The translations under genes and the position numbers were made by a program. Shown one piece after another: positions 7,500 to 14,306 of a stretch of 64,000 nucleotides of DNA. The DNA lies in contig NZ_JADPKT010000022.1 of assembly GCF_023074075.1 (NCBI RefSeq), positions 186,001 through 250,000 of the forward strand, written 5' to 3'. Position 1 is the first letter of the stretch, and the number at the start of each line of letters is the position of its first letter. Below the pieces are notes generated by a model that was not told where the DNA came from, did not search any database, and saw nothing but the letters and a program-made list of their open reading frames with translations. The DNA comes from Bradyrhizobium sp. 138 (GTDB lineage Bacteria; Pseudomonadota; Alphaproteobacteria; Rhizobiales; Xanthobacteraceae).

Positions 7500-7580
7500 A
7501 TGGCGAGAGGGCTGTTGCTGTGGATGATTGGCGTGCCGATCCCGGTGATCATTTTGTTGTGGCTGTTCTTCGGCCGCTGA
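7500..7580 (+). CDS. 26-residue membrane peptide, probable general-stress gene
   Basis: ATG 7500 follows a GGAGGA ribosome-binding site. The product, MARGLLLWMIGVPIPVIILL followed by WLFFGR, is one hydrophobic helix with a basic residue at each end, so it should insert in the inner membrane. It has its own EcfG-like promoter at 7441 and its own intrinsic terminator at 7606, making a complete tiny transcription unit. Peptides of this style are widespread in rhizobia as unnamed proteins. A role in envelope adaptation to stress is inference. Confidence 0.7.
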   Translation: MARGLLLWMIGVPIPVIILLWLFFGR

Positions 7581-7605
7581 GCGCCAGGTTCAAATTTGCA
7601 ATGAA

Positions 7606-7630
7606 AGCTCCGCCGCGTGCGGAGCTTTTT
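7606..7630 (+). terminator. Intrinsic terminator after the 26-residue peptide
   Basis: AGCTCCGC (7606-7613) pairs perfectly with GCGGAGCT (7619-7626) around a 5-base loop and runs into a T tract at 7626-7630. Confidence 0.85.
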
Positions 7631-7716
7631 GCATGAGAGGCGCGCAGCAATCGCATCGCGCGTTTCTGGAAATTCCGCTATCACCCGCGCAAGCGCAACG
7701 CCGCGGGAGACGCTTC

Positions 7717-8355
7717 ATGCCTGACACCAAGCTGACGATCTGGGGCCGCGCCAATTCGGTCAACGTGCAGAAAGTGCTGTGGTGCCTGACCGAGCTGGCC
7801 CTGCCCTATGAGCGCATCGACGCCGGCATGAGTTACGGCAGGACGCGCGAGGCCGACTATCTCGCGATGAACCCGAATGCACGGATCCCGACGCTGGTCG
7901 AGGGCGACTTCGTGCTGTGGGAATCCAATTCGATCCTGCGCTATCTCTGCCTCGCGCATGGGCGCGGCACGCCGATCTACCCGGAGGCCCCGAAGCAGCG
8001 CGCCAGCGTCGACCGCTGGCTCGACTGGACGCTGTCGACCGTGCAGCCGGTCGACCGCCCGGTGTTCTGGGGCATCGTGCGCACGGCGCCTGCCGAGCGC
8101 GACATGATCCAGGTGCAGCGCGATGCCGATGCCGCCGCCGAGGTCTGGGCCATCGCCGACCGCCTGCTCTCCTCGCGCCGCTTCGTCGAGGGCGATCAGT
8201 TCACGCTGGCCGACATCGCGCTCGGCTCCTATGCGCGGCGCTGGCTCGGTGTCGAGGGCATCTCCCGGCCGGCGCAGCCGCATCTGACGCGCTGGCTCGC
8301 CGAGCTCGGCAAACGGCCCGGATTTGCGCAGTTCGTCGCACCGCCGATGTCGTGA
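7717..8355 (+). CDS. Glutathione S-transferase family protein
   Basis: 212 residues from ATG 7717. This start is chosen over an upstream ATG at 7633 because a GGGAGA site lies nearby and the thioredoxin-like fold begins directly (TKLTIWGRANSVNVQKVLWC). The N-terminal domain shows the cis-proline motif ARIPTLVEG (Pro58) and the glutathione-binding ESNSI motif (69-73). The C-terminal all-helical domain includes the capping-box region FTLADIALGSY. The protein is cytosolic and expected to conjugate or reduce with glutathione; the substrate is unknown. It stands alone, between the terminator of the stress peptide and a convergent gene pair. Confidence 0.88.
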   Translation: MPDTKLTIWGRANSVNVQKVLWCLTELALPYERIDAGMSYGRTREADYLAMNPNARIPTLVEGDFVLWESNSILRYLCLAHGRGTPIYPEAPKQRASVDRWLDWTLSTVQPVDRPVFWGIVRTAPAERDMIQVQRDADAAAEVWAIADRLLSSRRFVEGDQFTLADIALGSYARRWLGVEGISRPAQPHLTRWLAELGKRPGFAQFVAPPMS

Positions 8356-8434
8356 GCGACGACATCATGTCCCTGTTTTGCCCGACGCGTCAATTTATAC
8401 TTCGCCAAATCCTAAGCGTGGGAGTGCTGGGTTT

Positions 8435-8457
8435 GCTACTGTGCATGGGGTTGTTTT
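8435..8457 (+). repeat. Dispersed 23-base repeat, copy 1
   Basis: The sequence starting GCTACTGTGCATGGGG and ending TTGTTTT occurs again, identical but inverted, at 29997-30019. Similarity fades into the flanks of both copies, so the full element is probably longer. It lies between the convergent genes ending at 8355 and 8477. Confidence 0.75.
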
Positions 8458-8476
8458 CGCGTTTTTGTTTTGGGGC

Positions 8477-8644
8477 CTAGCCCCAGCCGCGCTCGACCAG
8501 CAGCACGCAGACGATCAGCACCAGCGTCACCACCGCGGTCGCCAGCCGCGCCGTCCAGCTGAAGCCGCGGCCGACCCACCACAGCAGCGCGCAGTACATC
8601 AAGACGGGAACGATGAGGTCGAGGCGCAACAGATCCGCCGGCAT
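8477..8644 (-). CDS. Small membrane protein (55 aa)
   Basis: The start is ATG at 8644. The product has two hydrophobic helices (about residues 8-22, LDLIVPVLMYCALLWWVG, and 33-51, LATAVVTLVLIVCVLLVERG) separated by a short polar loop containing FSWTAR. It lies only 5 bases downstream of the porin-motif protein gene on the same strand, so the two are probably co-transcribed. Longer readings of this frame run through the neighbouring gene and are not credible. The function is unknown. Confidence 0.6.
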   Translation of the reverse strand: MPADLLRLDLIVPVLMYCALLWWVGRGFSWTARLATAVVTLVLIVCVLLVERGWG

Positions 8645-8649
8645 GGCGT

Positions 8650-8895
8650 TCAGCGCCTCACGGTGGTGTCGCTGCTGATCGAGCCGCCGATCTTCACGCA
8701 GGTCCCGGTGCCCTCGACCATGACGAAGCCCGGGCCGTAGGAGGCGCAGGAGCCCGCGCGCGCCTTGCCGGCCGCGCCCTTCAGCGGAACGGTCGTGCCC
8801 GCCTGCGGCCGCTCGGCAGGCGGCAGACGCAGGGCCTCCGCGGCGGCGGCGGATGTGGTCAGCAGCGAGATCAGGACGAGCAGCTTCGTGCGCAT
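8650..8895 (-). CDS. Small exported protein with porin N-terminal motif (81 aa)
   Basis: A clear signal peptide (MRTKLLVLISLLTTSAAAAE, cleavage near residue 19-20) leads to a Pro/Ala-rich linker and the segment GSCASYGPGFVMVEGTGTCV followed by KIGG. The spacing of the two cysteines around YGxGF and GTxTCxKIGG closely resembles the start of mature rhizobial porins, which continue into a 16-strand barrel. Here the protein ends about 12 residues later. It could be a remnant of a porin or a small periplasmic protein that reuses this disulfide-bonded motif. The conserved reading frame and signal peptide favour a real gene. Confidence 0.65.
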   Translation of the reverse strand: MRTKLLVLISLLTTSAAAAEALRLPPAERPQAGTTVPLKGAAGKARAGSCASYGPGFVMVEGTGTCVKIGGSISSDTTVRR

Positions 8896-8952
8896 GGCGG
8901 CGTTCTAGCCCGGACCGGCGCTGCGCGCCATCGGGCCGGCCGCGGGCCGCGA

Positions 8953-9207
8953 TCAGATGAACTTGATGCCGGCCGATTTGCCGCGGCGCCAAACCACCTG
9001 GCAGCTCCGCCCGGTGCGCGCATCGCGCGCGAAGGCGAGCCGGATCACACCCGGGAGCTGGCTGGCGTCCTCGTCCAGCGTGATCTTGGCGCCGGAGTCC
9101 GAAATGTCCTGGACCAGGCAATGCCGCGCGGCGAAGCCGCCGTCGAGCGTGATCCATGCGTGCTGCGACAGCAGCTTGCGGGCTGCGCGCTTTTTCGGCG
9201 GTGGCAT
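8953..9207 (-). CDS. PilZ-domain protein (84 aa)
   Basis: A single compact domain with a basic N-terminus (MPPPKKRAARKLLSQHAWIT), a central LVQDISDSGAKITL segment that matches the PilZ D/N-x-S-x-x-G signature, and a C-terminal strand pair (CQVVWRRGKSAGIKFI). PilZ domains often bind cyclic di-GMP through an RxxxR motif before the DxSxxG motif. The basic N-terminus (KKRAARK) only partly fits, so binding is uncertain. It is cytosolic and monocistronic, with its promoter in the region before tRNA-Glu. Confidence 0.8.
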   Translation of the reverse strand: MPPPKKRAARKLLSQHAWITLDGGFAARHCLVQDISDSGAKITLDEDASQLPGVIRLAFARDARTGRSCQVVWRRGKSAGIKFI

Positions 9208-9430
9208 TGGAAAATCTCCCGCTCCAGCGCTACGCAGGGAACCCTAAGAAACCGTTGAAATCGCCTCCTGATCATCCTGGGGCCGGCGCTATCCACCGGG
9301 GCCAAAAGACCGGTCCCGAACGGCTTGCCCGAAGCCAGAAAGGCCACTATACGTTCGCCCGCTGCAAGCCGCCGGGCCCTGTTCGGCTGGCCAGTGGCCT
9401 TGCCGGGAAAAACGGCCGGGCCCTGCGTTT

Positions 9431-9505
9431 GCTCCCTTCGTCTATCGGTTAGGACGCCACCCTTTCACGGTGGAGAGAGCGGTTCGATTCCGCTAGGGAG
9501 CGCCA
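9431..9505 (+). tRNA. tRNA-Glu (anticodon TTC)
   Basis: A 75-base cloverleaf. The acceptor stem pairs GCTCCCT (9431-9437) with AGGGAGC (9495-9501), with discriminator G9502 and an encoded CCA at 9503-9505. The anticodon stem CCACC/GGTGG encloses the loop CTTTCAC with anticodon TTC at 9464-9466. The T loop reads GGTTCGATTCC. All arms are intact. Confidence 0.96.
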
Positions 9506-9724
9506 GTGCGCCCGCGATGAACGGCGTCTCAGCGAACCGCCACCCAGCCAATCCACGATTTCCGCCTCGACAGCATACCGGATCCTTATGCCGTACTTCC
9601 CGCTGCGCGGGGAGATTGGCATTTACCTGAAATTTACCCCTGCTCATGGGCGACGGTATCATTTGCTTAGAATTTGACGACTACCGTGAAATTGCGGGAA
9701 TGAACCGAAACACGATTGGCGCGC

Positions 9725-10351
9725 ATGTCCGTCACAGAGTTCCTCAGGCAACGAGCAGTGGAAGTCACCGTGGCCGGCAGCTACTCGCTGCCGCGCTGGT
9801 ACGATTGTGAGGGCAAGCTGCGCACCTTTGCCTGCCGGACCAAGCGCGTCTCGCCCTTCCGCATGATCGTGGACGTGCCTGTCGTCGGCAAGGTCGGCGA
9901 GCGCGTGACCTCCTACTTCCAGGATTTCGGCGAATTCCAATGCACCATCAGCGCGACGCTGAAGTCAGGCTTCCTGATGGAGCTCGAGATGACGCGGGCG
10001 CGCCGCGCCTGGATGTCGGAAAAGCTGACCTGGCTCGAGAAGAAGCAGAAGGACGCCAGCGTCCAGGAGCTGCGGCATGACGCGCGCTTCGTTCCGCAGG
10101 TCGCGCACACCTTCCTGACCCTCGCCGACGGCAGCATCCATCCCTGCTTCATCATCGACGTCTCCACCGCCGGCGTCGCGATATCCTGCGAGTACGATCC
10201 GCCGGTCGGAACCGCGCTTGCCGTCGGCGCCTGCGTGGGGCGGGTCATCCGCAAATTCGACACCGGCTTTGCGGTCAAATTCGCCGAAAAGCAGTCGCGG
10301 GACGACCTGGTCCGCCTCGTCGTGCGCTCGCCCCTGCAGCAGTCGGCCTGA
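9725..10351 (+). CDS. PilZ-domain protein, probably two domains (208 aa)
   Basis: Starts at ATG 9725 (MSVTEFLRQRAVEVTVAGSY); a TTG at 9716 is possible but less likely. Residues about 1-95 form a beta-rich region with CRTKRVSPFRMIVDVPVVGK, a divergent PilZ-like unit. Residues about 110-200 form a second, clearer unit with the DVSTAGVAISC signature (DxSxxG) and a C-terminal GFAVKFAEKQ strand. It is soluble and probably cytosolic, a likely cyclic di-GMP effector or a degenerate relative. It sits downstream of tRNA-Glu, on the other side of that tRNA from the smaller PilZ gene at 8953. Confidence 0.75.
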   Translation: MSVTEFLRQRAVEVTVAGSYSLPRWYDCEGKLRTFACRTKRVSPFRMIVDVPVVGKVGERVTSYFQDFGEFQCTISATLKSGFLMELEMTRARRAWMSEKLTWLEKKQKDASVQELRHDARFVPQVAHTFLTLADGSIHPCFIIDVSTAGVAISCEYDPPVGTALAVGACVGRVIRKFDTGFAVKFAEKQSRDDLVRLVVRSPLQQSA

Positions 10352-10472
10352 GCCGGACCGGCCGATCTTAACTCTTCTTTAACTAAACGCTGGAGGTGGC
10401 TTCCCTCGCGCGATAGGGTGTGGCCCAGCACGTCCGCAATCATTGCGGGCCCCCCGTATCGGAAGTCCTGGA

Positions 10473-11480
10473 ATGTCCATCGCCGACGCCGAGTTCGTCC
10501 CGGCTGAGACCACGCAGAACGCGCACCGCGCGGCCAAGCCGCAGCTTCCCCCCGGCGTCGTCACCGAGGGACCGCTGGTGCAAGCCAAGCTGCGCGAGAG
10601 CTATCTGCTGCTCGGCATCCTCTATGTCGGCGCGGTCGCCGGCATCGTCTGGGCGGTCACGCAAGGTGTCGGCAAGGTCGAGCTGTTCACGTTCGCCTGG
10701 ATGTTCGCGCTGACGACGTTCGGCATCGGCGCCGGCATGCACCGCCTGTTCGTCCATCGCAGCTTCCGCACCGGCCCGATCATGCGGGTGTTCTTCTGCG
10801 CCATCGCCCAGATGGCGGTTCAGGGCTCGATCGCCAAATGGGTCGCCAACCACCGCCGCCACCATCTCTATGCCGATGACGTCGGCGATCCCCACAGCCC
10901 GCAATTCGACGGCTTCGGCAATCGCTATGTCAGCGCGCTCAAGGGTTTCCTGCACGCCCAGGGCAGCTGGGTGTTCGACCAGGCAACCACCGACAACGAA
11001 TACTACGCCAAGGACATCCTCGCCGATCCCATCGCGATGTTCTTCGTGCGCACGCGCTGGGTCTGGTACGGGATGTCGGCGGTCTTCATCCCGGGCGTGA
11101 TCGGCTACACCTTCGGCGGCGTACACACCATGATCGGCTGCGTGCTGTTCTCCGGCCTGCTGCGCGCTTATCTCCTGATCCTCACCAGCCAGCTCACCGG
11201 CTCGGTCTGCCACGCCTACGGCTATCGCCGCTTCGAGGTCGACGATGCCTCGACCAACGAGTTCGTGACCACGATCCTCACCTTCGGCGAGGGTCTGCAC
11301 AACAACCATCACCGCTTTCCGCGGGACGCCTACATCTCGCACGCCTGGTGGGAGATCGATCTCAACGGCCTGATCATCCTGGGCCTGGAAAAGATCGGCC
11401 TCGTCCACGACGTCTTCCATGCCTCGCACCGTCAGCTGGAGCGGGCAGCCGAAGCAGAGGCAGCCTCGACGGCGCGCTGA
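10473..11480 (+). CDS. Membrane fatty acid (acyl-CoA type) desaturase
   Basis: 335 residues from ATG 10473 (MSIADAEF). The three histidine boxes of the diiron membrane desaturase superfamily are complete: HRLFVH (90-95), HRRHH (127-131) and HNNHH (276-280). Hydrophobic segments before and between the boxes give the expected four membrane helices, with the boxes facing the cytosol. The arrangement fits delta-9 stearoyl-type desaturases, which introduce a cis double bond into saturated acyl chains and so adjust membrane fluidity. The regiochemistry is inferred. No electron donor gene is adjacent. Confidence 0.88.
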   Translation: MSIADAEFVPAETTQNAHRAAKPQLPPGVVTEGPLVQAKLRESYLLLGILYVGAVAGIVWAVTQGVGKVELFTFAWMFALTTFGIGAGMHRLFVHRSFRTGPIMRVFFCAIAQMAVQGSIAKWVANHRRHHLYADDVGDPHSPQFDGFGNRYVSALKGFLHAQGSWVFDQATTDNEYYAKDILADPIAMFFVRTRWVWYGMSAVFIPGVIGYTFGGVHTMIGCVLFSGLLRAYLLILTSQLTGSVCHAYGYRRFEVDDASTNEFVTTILTFGEGLHNNHHRFPRDAYISHAWWEIDLNGLIILGLEKIGLVHDVFHASHRQLERAAEAEAASTAR

Positions 11481-11615
11481 ACCGGCAGGCGGCGGCCATC
11501 CCCGGCCGTCCCGCCTCCGCATCGCTGCCCTATCGCGGCCCCATTGCGGGATCAGCTTTTGAAGGTCCGTGCCTCATGCCGGACGTCATTTGCGGACTTG
11601 CGATCGGGGGACCGA

Positions 11616-11858
11616 ATGGCAGTCAACAAAATCACCTGGGACAGGGTCGGCCGGGTCACCGAGCCCGGACGCTACATGTACACGTTCGGCTGGCTCACCA
11701 TCACCGCCGGCGATCTGGAGATCTGGAAGCTCTACCCCGAGGCCGCGTTCACGCTGCTGGCGCAACCGGGCGGGCCGGATGCGTCCCCTGGCGAAGAATT
11801 CCATCTCGGCGCCTTCGACATCGCCCCCGCCGCGCCGCCGCCGTTCACCACGCACTGA
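11616..11858 (+). CDS. Hypothetical protein (80 aa)
   Basis: Starts at ATG 11616 after a GGGGGA site. The product MAVNKITWDRVGRVTEPGRY continues with MYTFGWLTIT and a short acidic, Pro/Ala-rich tail. It is beta-rich and soluble, with no signal or membrane segment. Similar short proteins with a 'W-x-x-V-G-x-V-x-x-P-G-R-Y' start occur in Bradyrhizobium as unnamed proteins, from memory. The function is unknown. Confidence 0.6.
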   Translation: MAVNKITWDRVGRVTEPGRYMYTFGWLTITAGDLEIWKLYPEAAFTLLAQPGGPDASPGEEFHLGAFDIAPAAPPPFTTH

Positions 11859-11917
11859 AGGCGGAAAGCGTCGGCCGTCAGGGGAACGCACGGCATGGGC
11901 ATTGCTTTATCATCGCC

Positions 11918-12073
11918 ATGATCCACATCCCCGCCGTCGACCAGGCCTTCCTGCTGTTGCTCATCGTCTTTTGCCTCGGCACGTGCCTCGTACGCGCCTT
12001 CTGGGAGCTGGAGCAGATGCGGACGCGCCGGAACGCTTCGCCGCCCCGCGGGCGCATAACGAAGCGCGGCTAG
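11918..12073 (+). CDS. Small single-pass membrane protein (51 aa)
   Basis: ATG 11918 opens MIHIPAVDQAFLLLLIVFCL followed by GTCLVRAFWELEQM and a basic tail (RTRRNASPPRGRITKRG). There is one membrane helix at about residues 9-27 and a positively charged cytosolic C-terminus. No strong ribosome-binding site is seen, so confidence is moderate. The function is unknown. Confidence 0.45.
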   Translation: MIHIPAVDQAFLLLLIVFCLGTCLVRAFWELEQMRTRRNASPPRGRITKRG

Positions 12074-12383
12074 CTAGCCGGCTCGGGAGCTGCCCGAAGC
12101 GGCGACATGCGCAGACACCTGCATGGCCAAGCGAAGAAAACTGTGCATTCCCTTGATCTGACTTACCAATCGCGCCCGGGCAGATGGTCGCGCGGCCATT
12201 GCCATGGATGACGAACGAGTTCTGTCATGCGATTGATTGCGCTTGTATTCTGCGCCTTTCGCGGGCGGCGGCAGATGAACGAAAGCTGTCGCGCCCGTTA
12301 AGCGAGCCGACAGCGAGCGCATGACACATGGTCGCATCGGTGAATGTAGATAAGCGGACCAAGGGAACCTATTTTCGGCGCCG
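12074..12383. other. Intergenic stretch without a recognised gene
   Basis: About 310 bases before the PrsW-like gene. Open frames here on the minus strand are antisense extensions of the downstream gene and lack protein-like composition. A GGGAAC precedes the next gene at 12363 but has no matching CGTT box. Nothing else is recognised. Confidence 0.4.
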
Positions 12384-13424
12384 ATGTACCTGATCGAAGC
12401 GTTGCCCACCGTCATCGGAACTGCCGCCATCGCCCCGGCGCTGCTGATGCTGTGGCTTGTCATCGCCGCTGAAGAGCGCCCTGGCCCGCCCGCTCAGGTC
12501 TGGACCGCATTCCTGTTAGGGGCCGCCAGCATCTCGCTGCTGGGCCTCGCCCGTGCCCCCTTCGCCAAGATGGTCGCCGCTCCGGACGACCCCTGGGCGG
12601 CGCTCGCCATGCATTCGGTCTTCGGCGTCGCGCTGCCGGAGGAAGCCGTCAAGGTGATCGCCATCGTGGCGGTCGCCTCGACCAAGCGGCGGACTTTCGC
12701 CAACCCGATGGACACCGTGGTCTATGGCGCCGCGGTCGGCCTCGGCTTCGCCGCCTACGAGAACCTGGCCTATCTGGTTCAGCACGCCGAGATGTGGCGC
12801 TCGCTGGCGGCATTGCGTAGCGTGCTGACGGTGCCGTTCCACGGCGCGCTCGGCATCATCGCGGGCGCTTACCTGACCATCGCGCGCGCCGGCACCGCGC
12901 TGGGCGCCAACCGCCACCATCGCGACTGGGCCCGCCTCTCCAGCCGGCTCTTGATCTTCGCGGGGCCCCTTGCGCTGCATTCGGCGTTCGACTTCCCGCT
13001 GCTGACCCTCCAACGTATGCCGGACCTCGATCCCAGCTTGCGGATGTGGCTGGGGGCTGCGAGCCTCTTGATCGGCTTCAGCTCGATCGCCTTCGCCATC
13101 CGCCTGGTCCGGCGCGTCGCCCGCCACCACGCACCGCGGACCGATGTTGCGCGGGAGCGGCTCAGCCAGCTTCGCCGGATGTGGGCGCTGCTGCTTGCCG
13201 GCGGCGGCGTCGGCTTTCTCGGGCTCGCCTTCGTGCTGACCTCGATCCACCACTGGCTCATCAATCCCGAACGCAATCTGACGCTGGCCCTGATCCCGAT
13301 CGGTTTCGTCTCGATCCTGCTCGGCCTTGCGCTTCTGATTGTCACGACGGCGATCTACATTCTCGGCCGCAACCGCATCCGCACCAGCGCGGATGGTTTT
13401 TCCTCGGCGCCCGGCGGCGGTTGA
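12384..13424 (+). CDS. PrsW-family intramembrane metalloprotease
   Basis: 346 residues with about eight membrane helices. The family's active-site motifs are present: PEEAVK (Glu86-Glu87), the GLGFAAYENLAY segment (Glu126) and FHGALGIIAG (His153). PrsW-type proteases of the CPBP superfamily cut membrane-bound substrates such as anti-sigma factors within or next to the membrane; the substrate here is unknown. There is a weakly hydrophobic, basic linker (about 245-270) before two final helices. The next gene, an HdeD-like membrane protein, begins 69 bases downstream on the same strand. Confidence 0.82.
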   Translation: MYLIEALPTVIGTAAIAPALLMLWLVIAAEERPGPPAQVWTAFLLGAASISLLGLARAPFAKMVAAPDDPWAALAMHSVFGVALPEEAVKVIAIVAVASTKRRTFANPMDTVVYGAAVGLGFAAYENLAYLVQHAEMWRSLAALRSVLTVPFHGALGIIAGAYLTIARAGTALGANRHHRDWARLSSRLLIFAGPLALHSAFDFPLLTLQRMPDLDPSLRMWLGAASLLIGFSSIAFAIRLVRRVARHHAPRTDVARERLSQLRRMWALLLAGGGVGFLGLAFVLTSIHHWLINPERNLTLALIPIGFVSILLGLALLIVTTAIYILGRNRIRTSADGFSSAPGGG

Positions 13425-13493
13425 ACCAGCGCATGGCAAGCGCGCCATGGGCCGACTAGATAGGATGCACTCCTCTCGTTCCGGAGCCTGCCG

Positions 13494-14072
13494 ATGACAT
13501 CGCCTGAGGATTTTACCCGACTGCAATCCGCGATGAACCAGACGGTCATGACGCATTGGAAGGCCTTCCTGTTCGAAGGCATCCTGCTCGCCGTTCTCGG
13601 CGTCGCGGCGCTGGTCCTGCCGCCGCTCGCGAGCCTTGCGATCGCGATCTTCCTCGGCTGGATGTTCCTGATCAGCGGCATCGGCGGCCTGATCGTGACT
13701 TATTGGGCGCGCAGCACCCCAGGCTTCTGGTGGTCGCTGATTTCGGCTGCGCTCGCCGTGCTCGCCGGCCTCTTGCTGCTGGCCCGGCCGATCCAGGCCG
13801 TGTTGACGCTGACCATCGTGCTTGGCGCCTACTTCCTCGCCGAGGGCGTCGCCACCATCATGTACGCGCTGGAGCATCGGCGCGAGCTGAGCAGCCGCTG
13901 GTCGTGGCTCCTGATCTCGGGCCTCCTCGACATCGCGATCTCGTTCATGGTGATCACGGGGCTGCCGAGCTCGGCAGAATGGGCCCTCGGCATTCTCGTC
14001 GGTATCAACCTGCTGTTCGGCGGCGCCAGCCTGATCGGCATGGCGATGGCGGCGCGCAACAGCAACACCTGA
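13494..14072 (+). CDS. HdeD-like (DUF308) membrane protein
   Basis: 192 residues with six predicted membrane helices in three hairpins, each repeat having a Gly/Leu/Ile-rich pair (for example WKAFLFEGILLAVLGVAALV and later LLISGLLDIAISFMVITG). A conserved helix-breaking LPP and a GW motif lie between helices 1 and 2 (VLPPLASLAIAIFLGWMFLI). This is the pattern of the HdeD/DUF308 family, linked in enterics to acid resistance at high cell density. Function in this organism is inferred only from family. It may be transcribed with the PrsW-like gene upstream. Confidence 0.85.
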   Translation: MTSPEDFTRLQSAMNQTVMTHWKAFLFEGILLAVLGVAALVLPPLASLAIAIFLGWMFLISGIGGLIVTYWARSTPGFWWSLISAALAVLAGLLLLARPIQAVLTLTIVLGAYFLAEGVATIMYALEHRRELSSRWSWLLISGLLDIAISFMVITGLPSSAEWALGILVGINLLFGGASLIGMAMAARNSNT

Positions 14073-14140
14073 GGCGTCTCGTCGCCGGCCGCGCCGATTG
14101 GGGGGTGACAAGGCGCCAATGCCGCGCTATATGGCCTGCC

Positions 14141-14221
14141 ATGATCACCGTCGCCACCAGCTATTTTTGGTACTTTAGCTACGACAGCTCGCTGGCGGCA
14201 GGAGGATCGCGCTCAATCTGA
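14141..14221 (+). CDS. Aromatic-rich leader peptide (26 aa)
   Basis: ATG 14141 encodes MITVATSYFWYFSYDSSLAA followed by GGSRSI and a stop. Six of seven consecutive residues (8-14, YFWYFSY) are Phe, Tyr or Trp. The peptide lies directly upstream of an intrinsic terminator and a DAHP synthase gene, the first enzyme of aromatic amino-acid synthesis. This is the classical arrangement of a leader peptide whose translation senses charged aromatic tRNAs. Having all three aromatics in the run suggests the gene responds to shortage of any of them. Confidence 0.8.
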   Translation: MITVATSYFWYFSYDSSLAAGGSRSI

Positions 14222-14245
14222 ATATTGAAGCAAACGTCCGAACAA

Positions 14246-14269
14246 GCCGCCAGACCTGGCGGCTTTTTT
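14246..14269 (+). terminator. Attenuator terminator hairpin
   Basis: GCCGCCA (14246-14252) pairs with TGGCGGC (14257-14263) around GACC, followed by six T (14264-14269). It lies between the leader peptide stop and the DAHP synthase start. Confidence 0.9.
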
Positions 14270-14306
14270 ATTGGCCGGCAGGTTGTCAAAACGACAGGAG
14301 CCCGCC

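Larger units (their letters stand above)
14135..14269 (+). promoter_or_regulatory. Transcription attenuator of the DAHP synthase gene
   Basis: Three mutually exclusive pairings can be seen. CCTGCC (14135-14140) can pair with GGCAGG (14197-14202). CTGGCGGC (14192-14199), just after the aromatic codons of the leader, can pair with GCCGCCAG (14246-14253). That same GCCGCCAG can instead pair with the identical CTGGCGGC at 14256-14263 to form the terminator. Ribosome stalling at the Tyr/Phe/Trp codons (14162-14182) would free 14192-14199 to act as antiterminator. The arrangement is inferred from pairing, not demonstrated. Confidence 0.75.

Noticed and set aside
9431..9505. tRNA-Glu as an integration site for the phage-like segment at 4-7 kb
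   Set aside because: No integrase gene and no copy of the tRNA 3' end was found at the segment borders.
12516..14111. A 531-codon minus-strand frame across the PrsW-like and HdeD-like genes
   Set aside because: Composition is Arg/Asp/Gln-rich shadow sequence, and both plus-strand genes have clear families and motifs.
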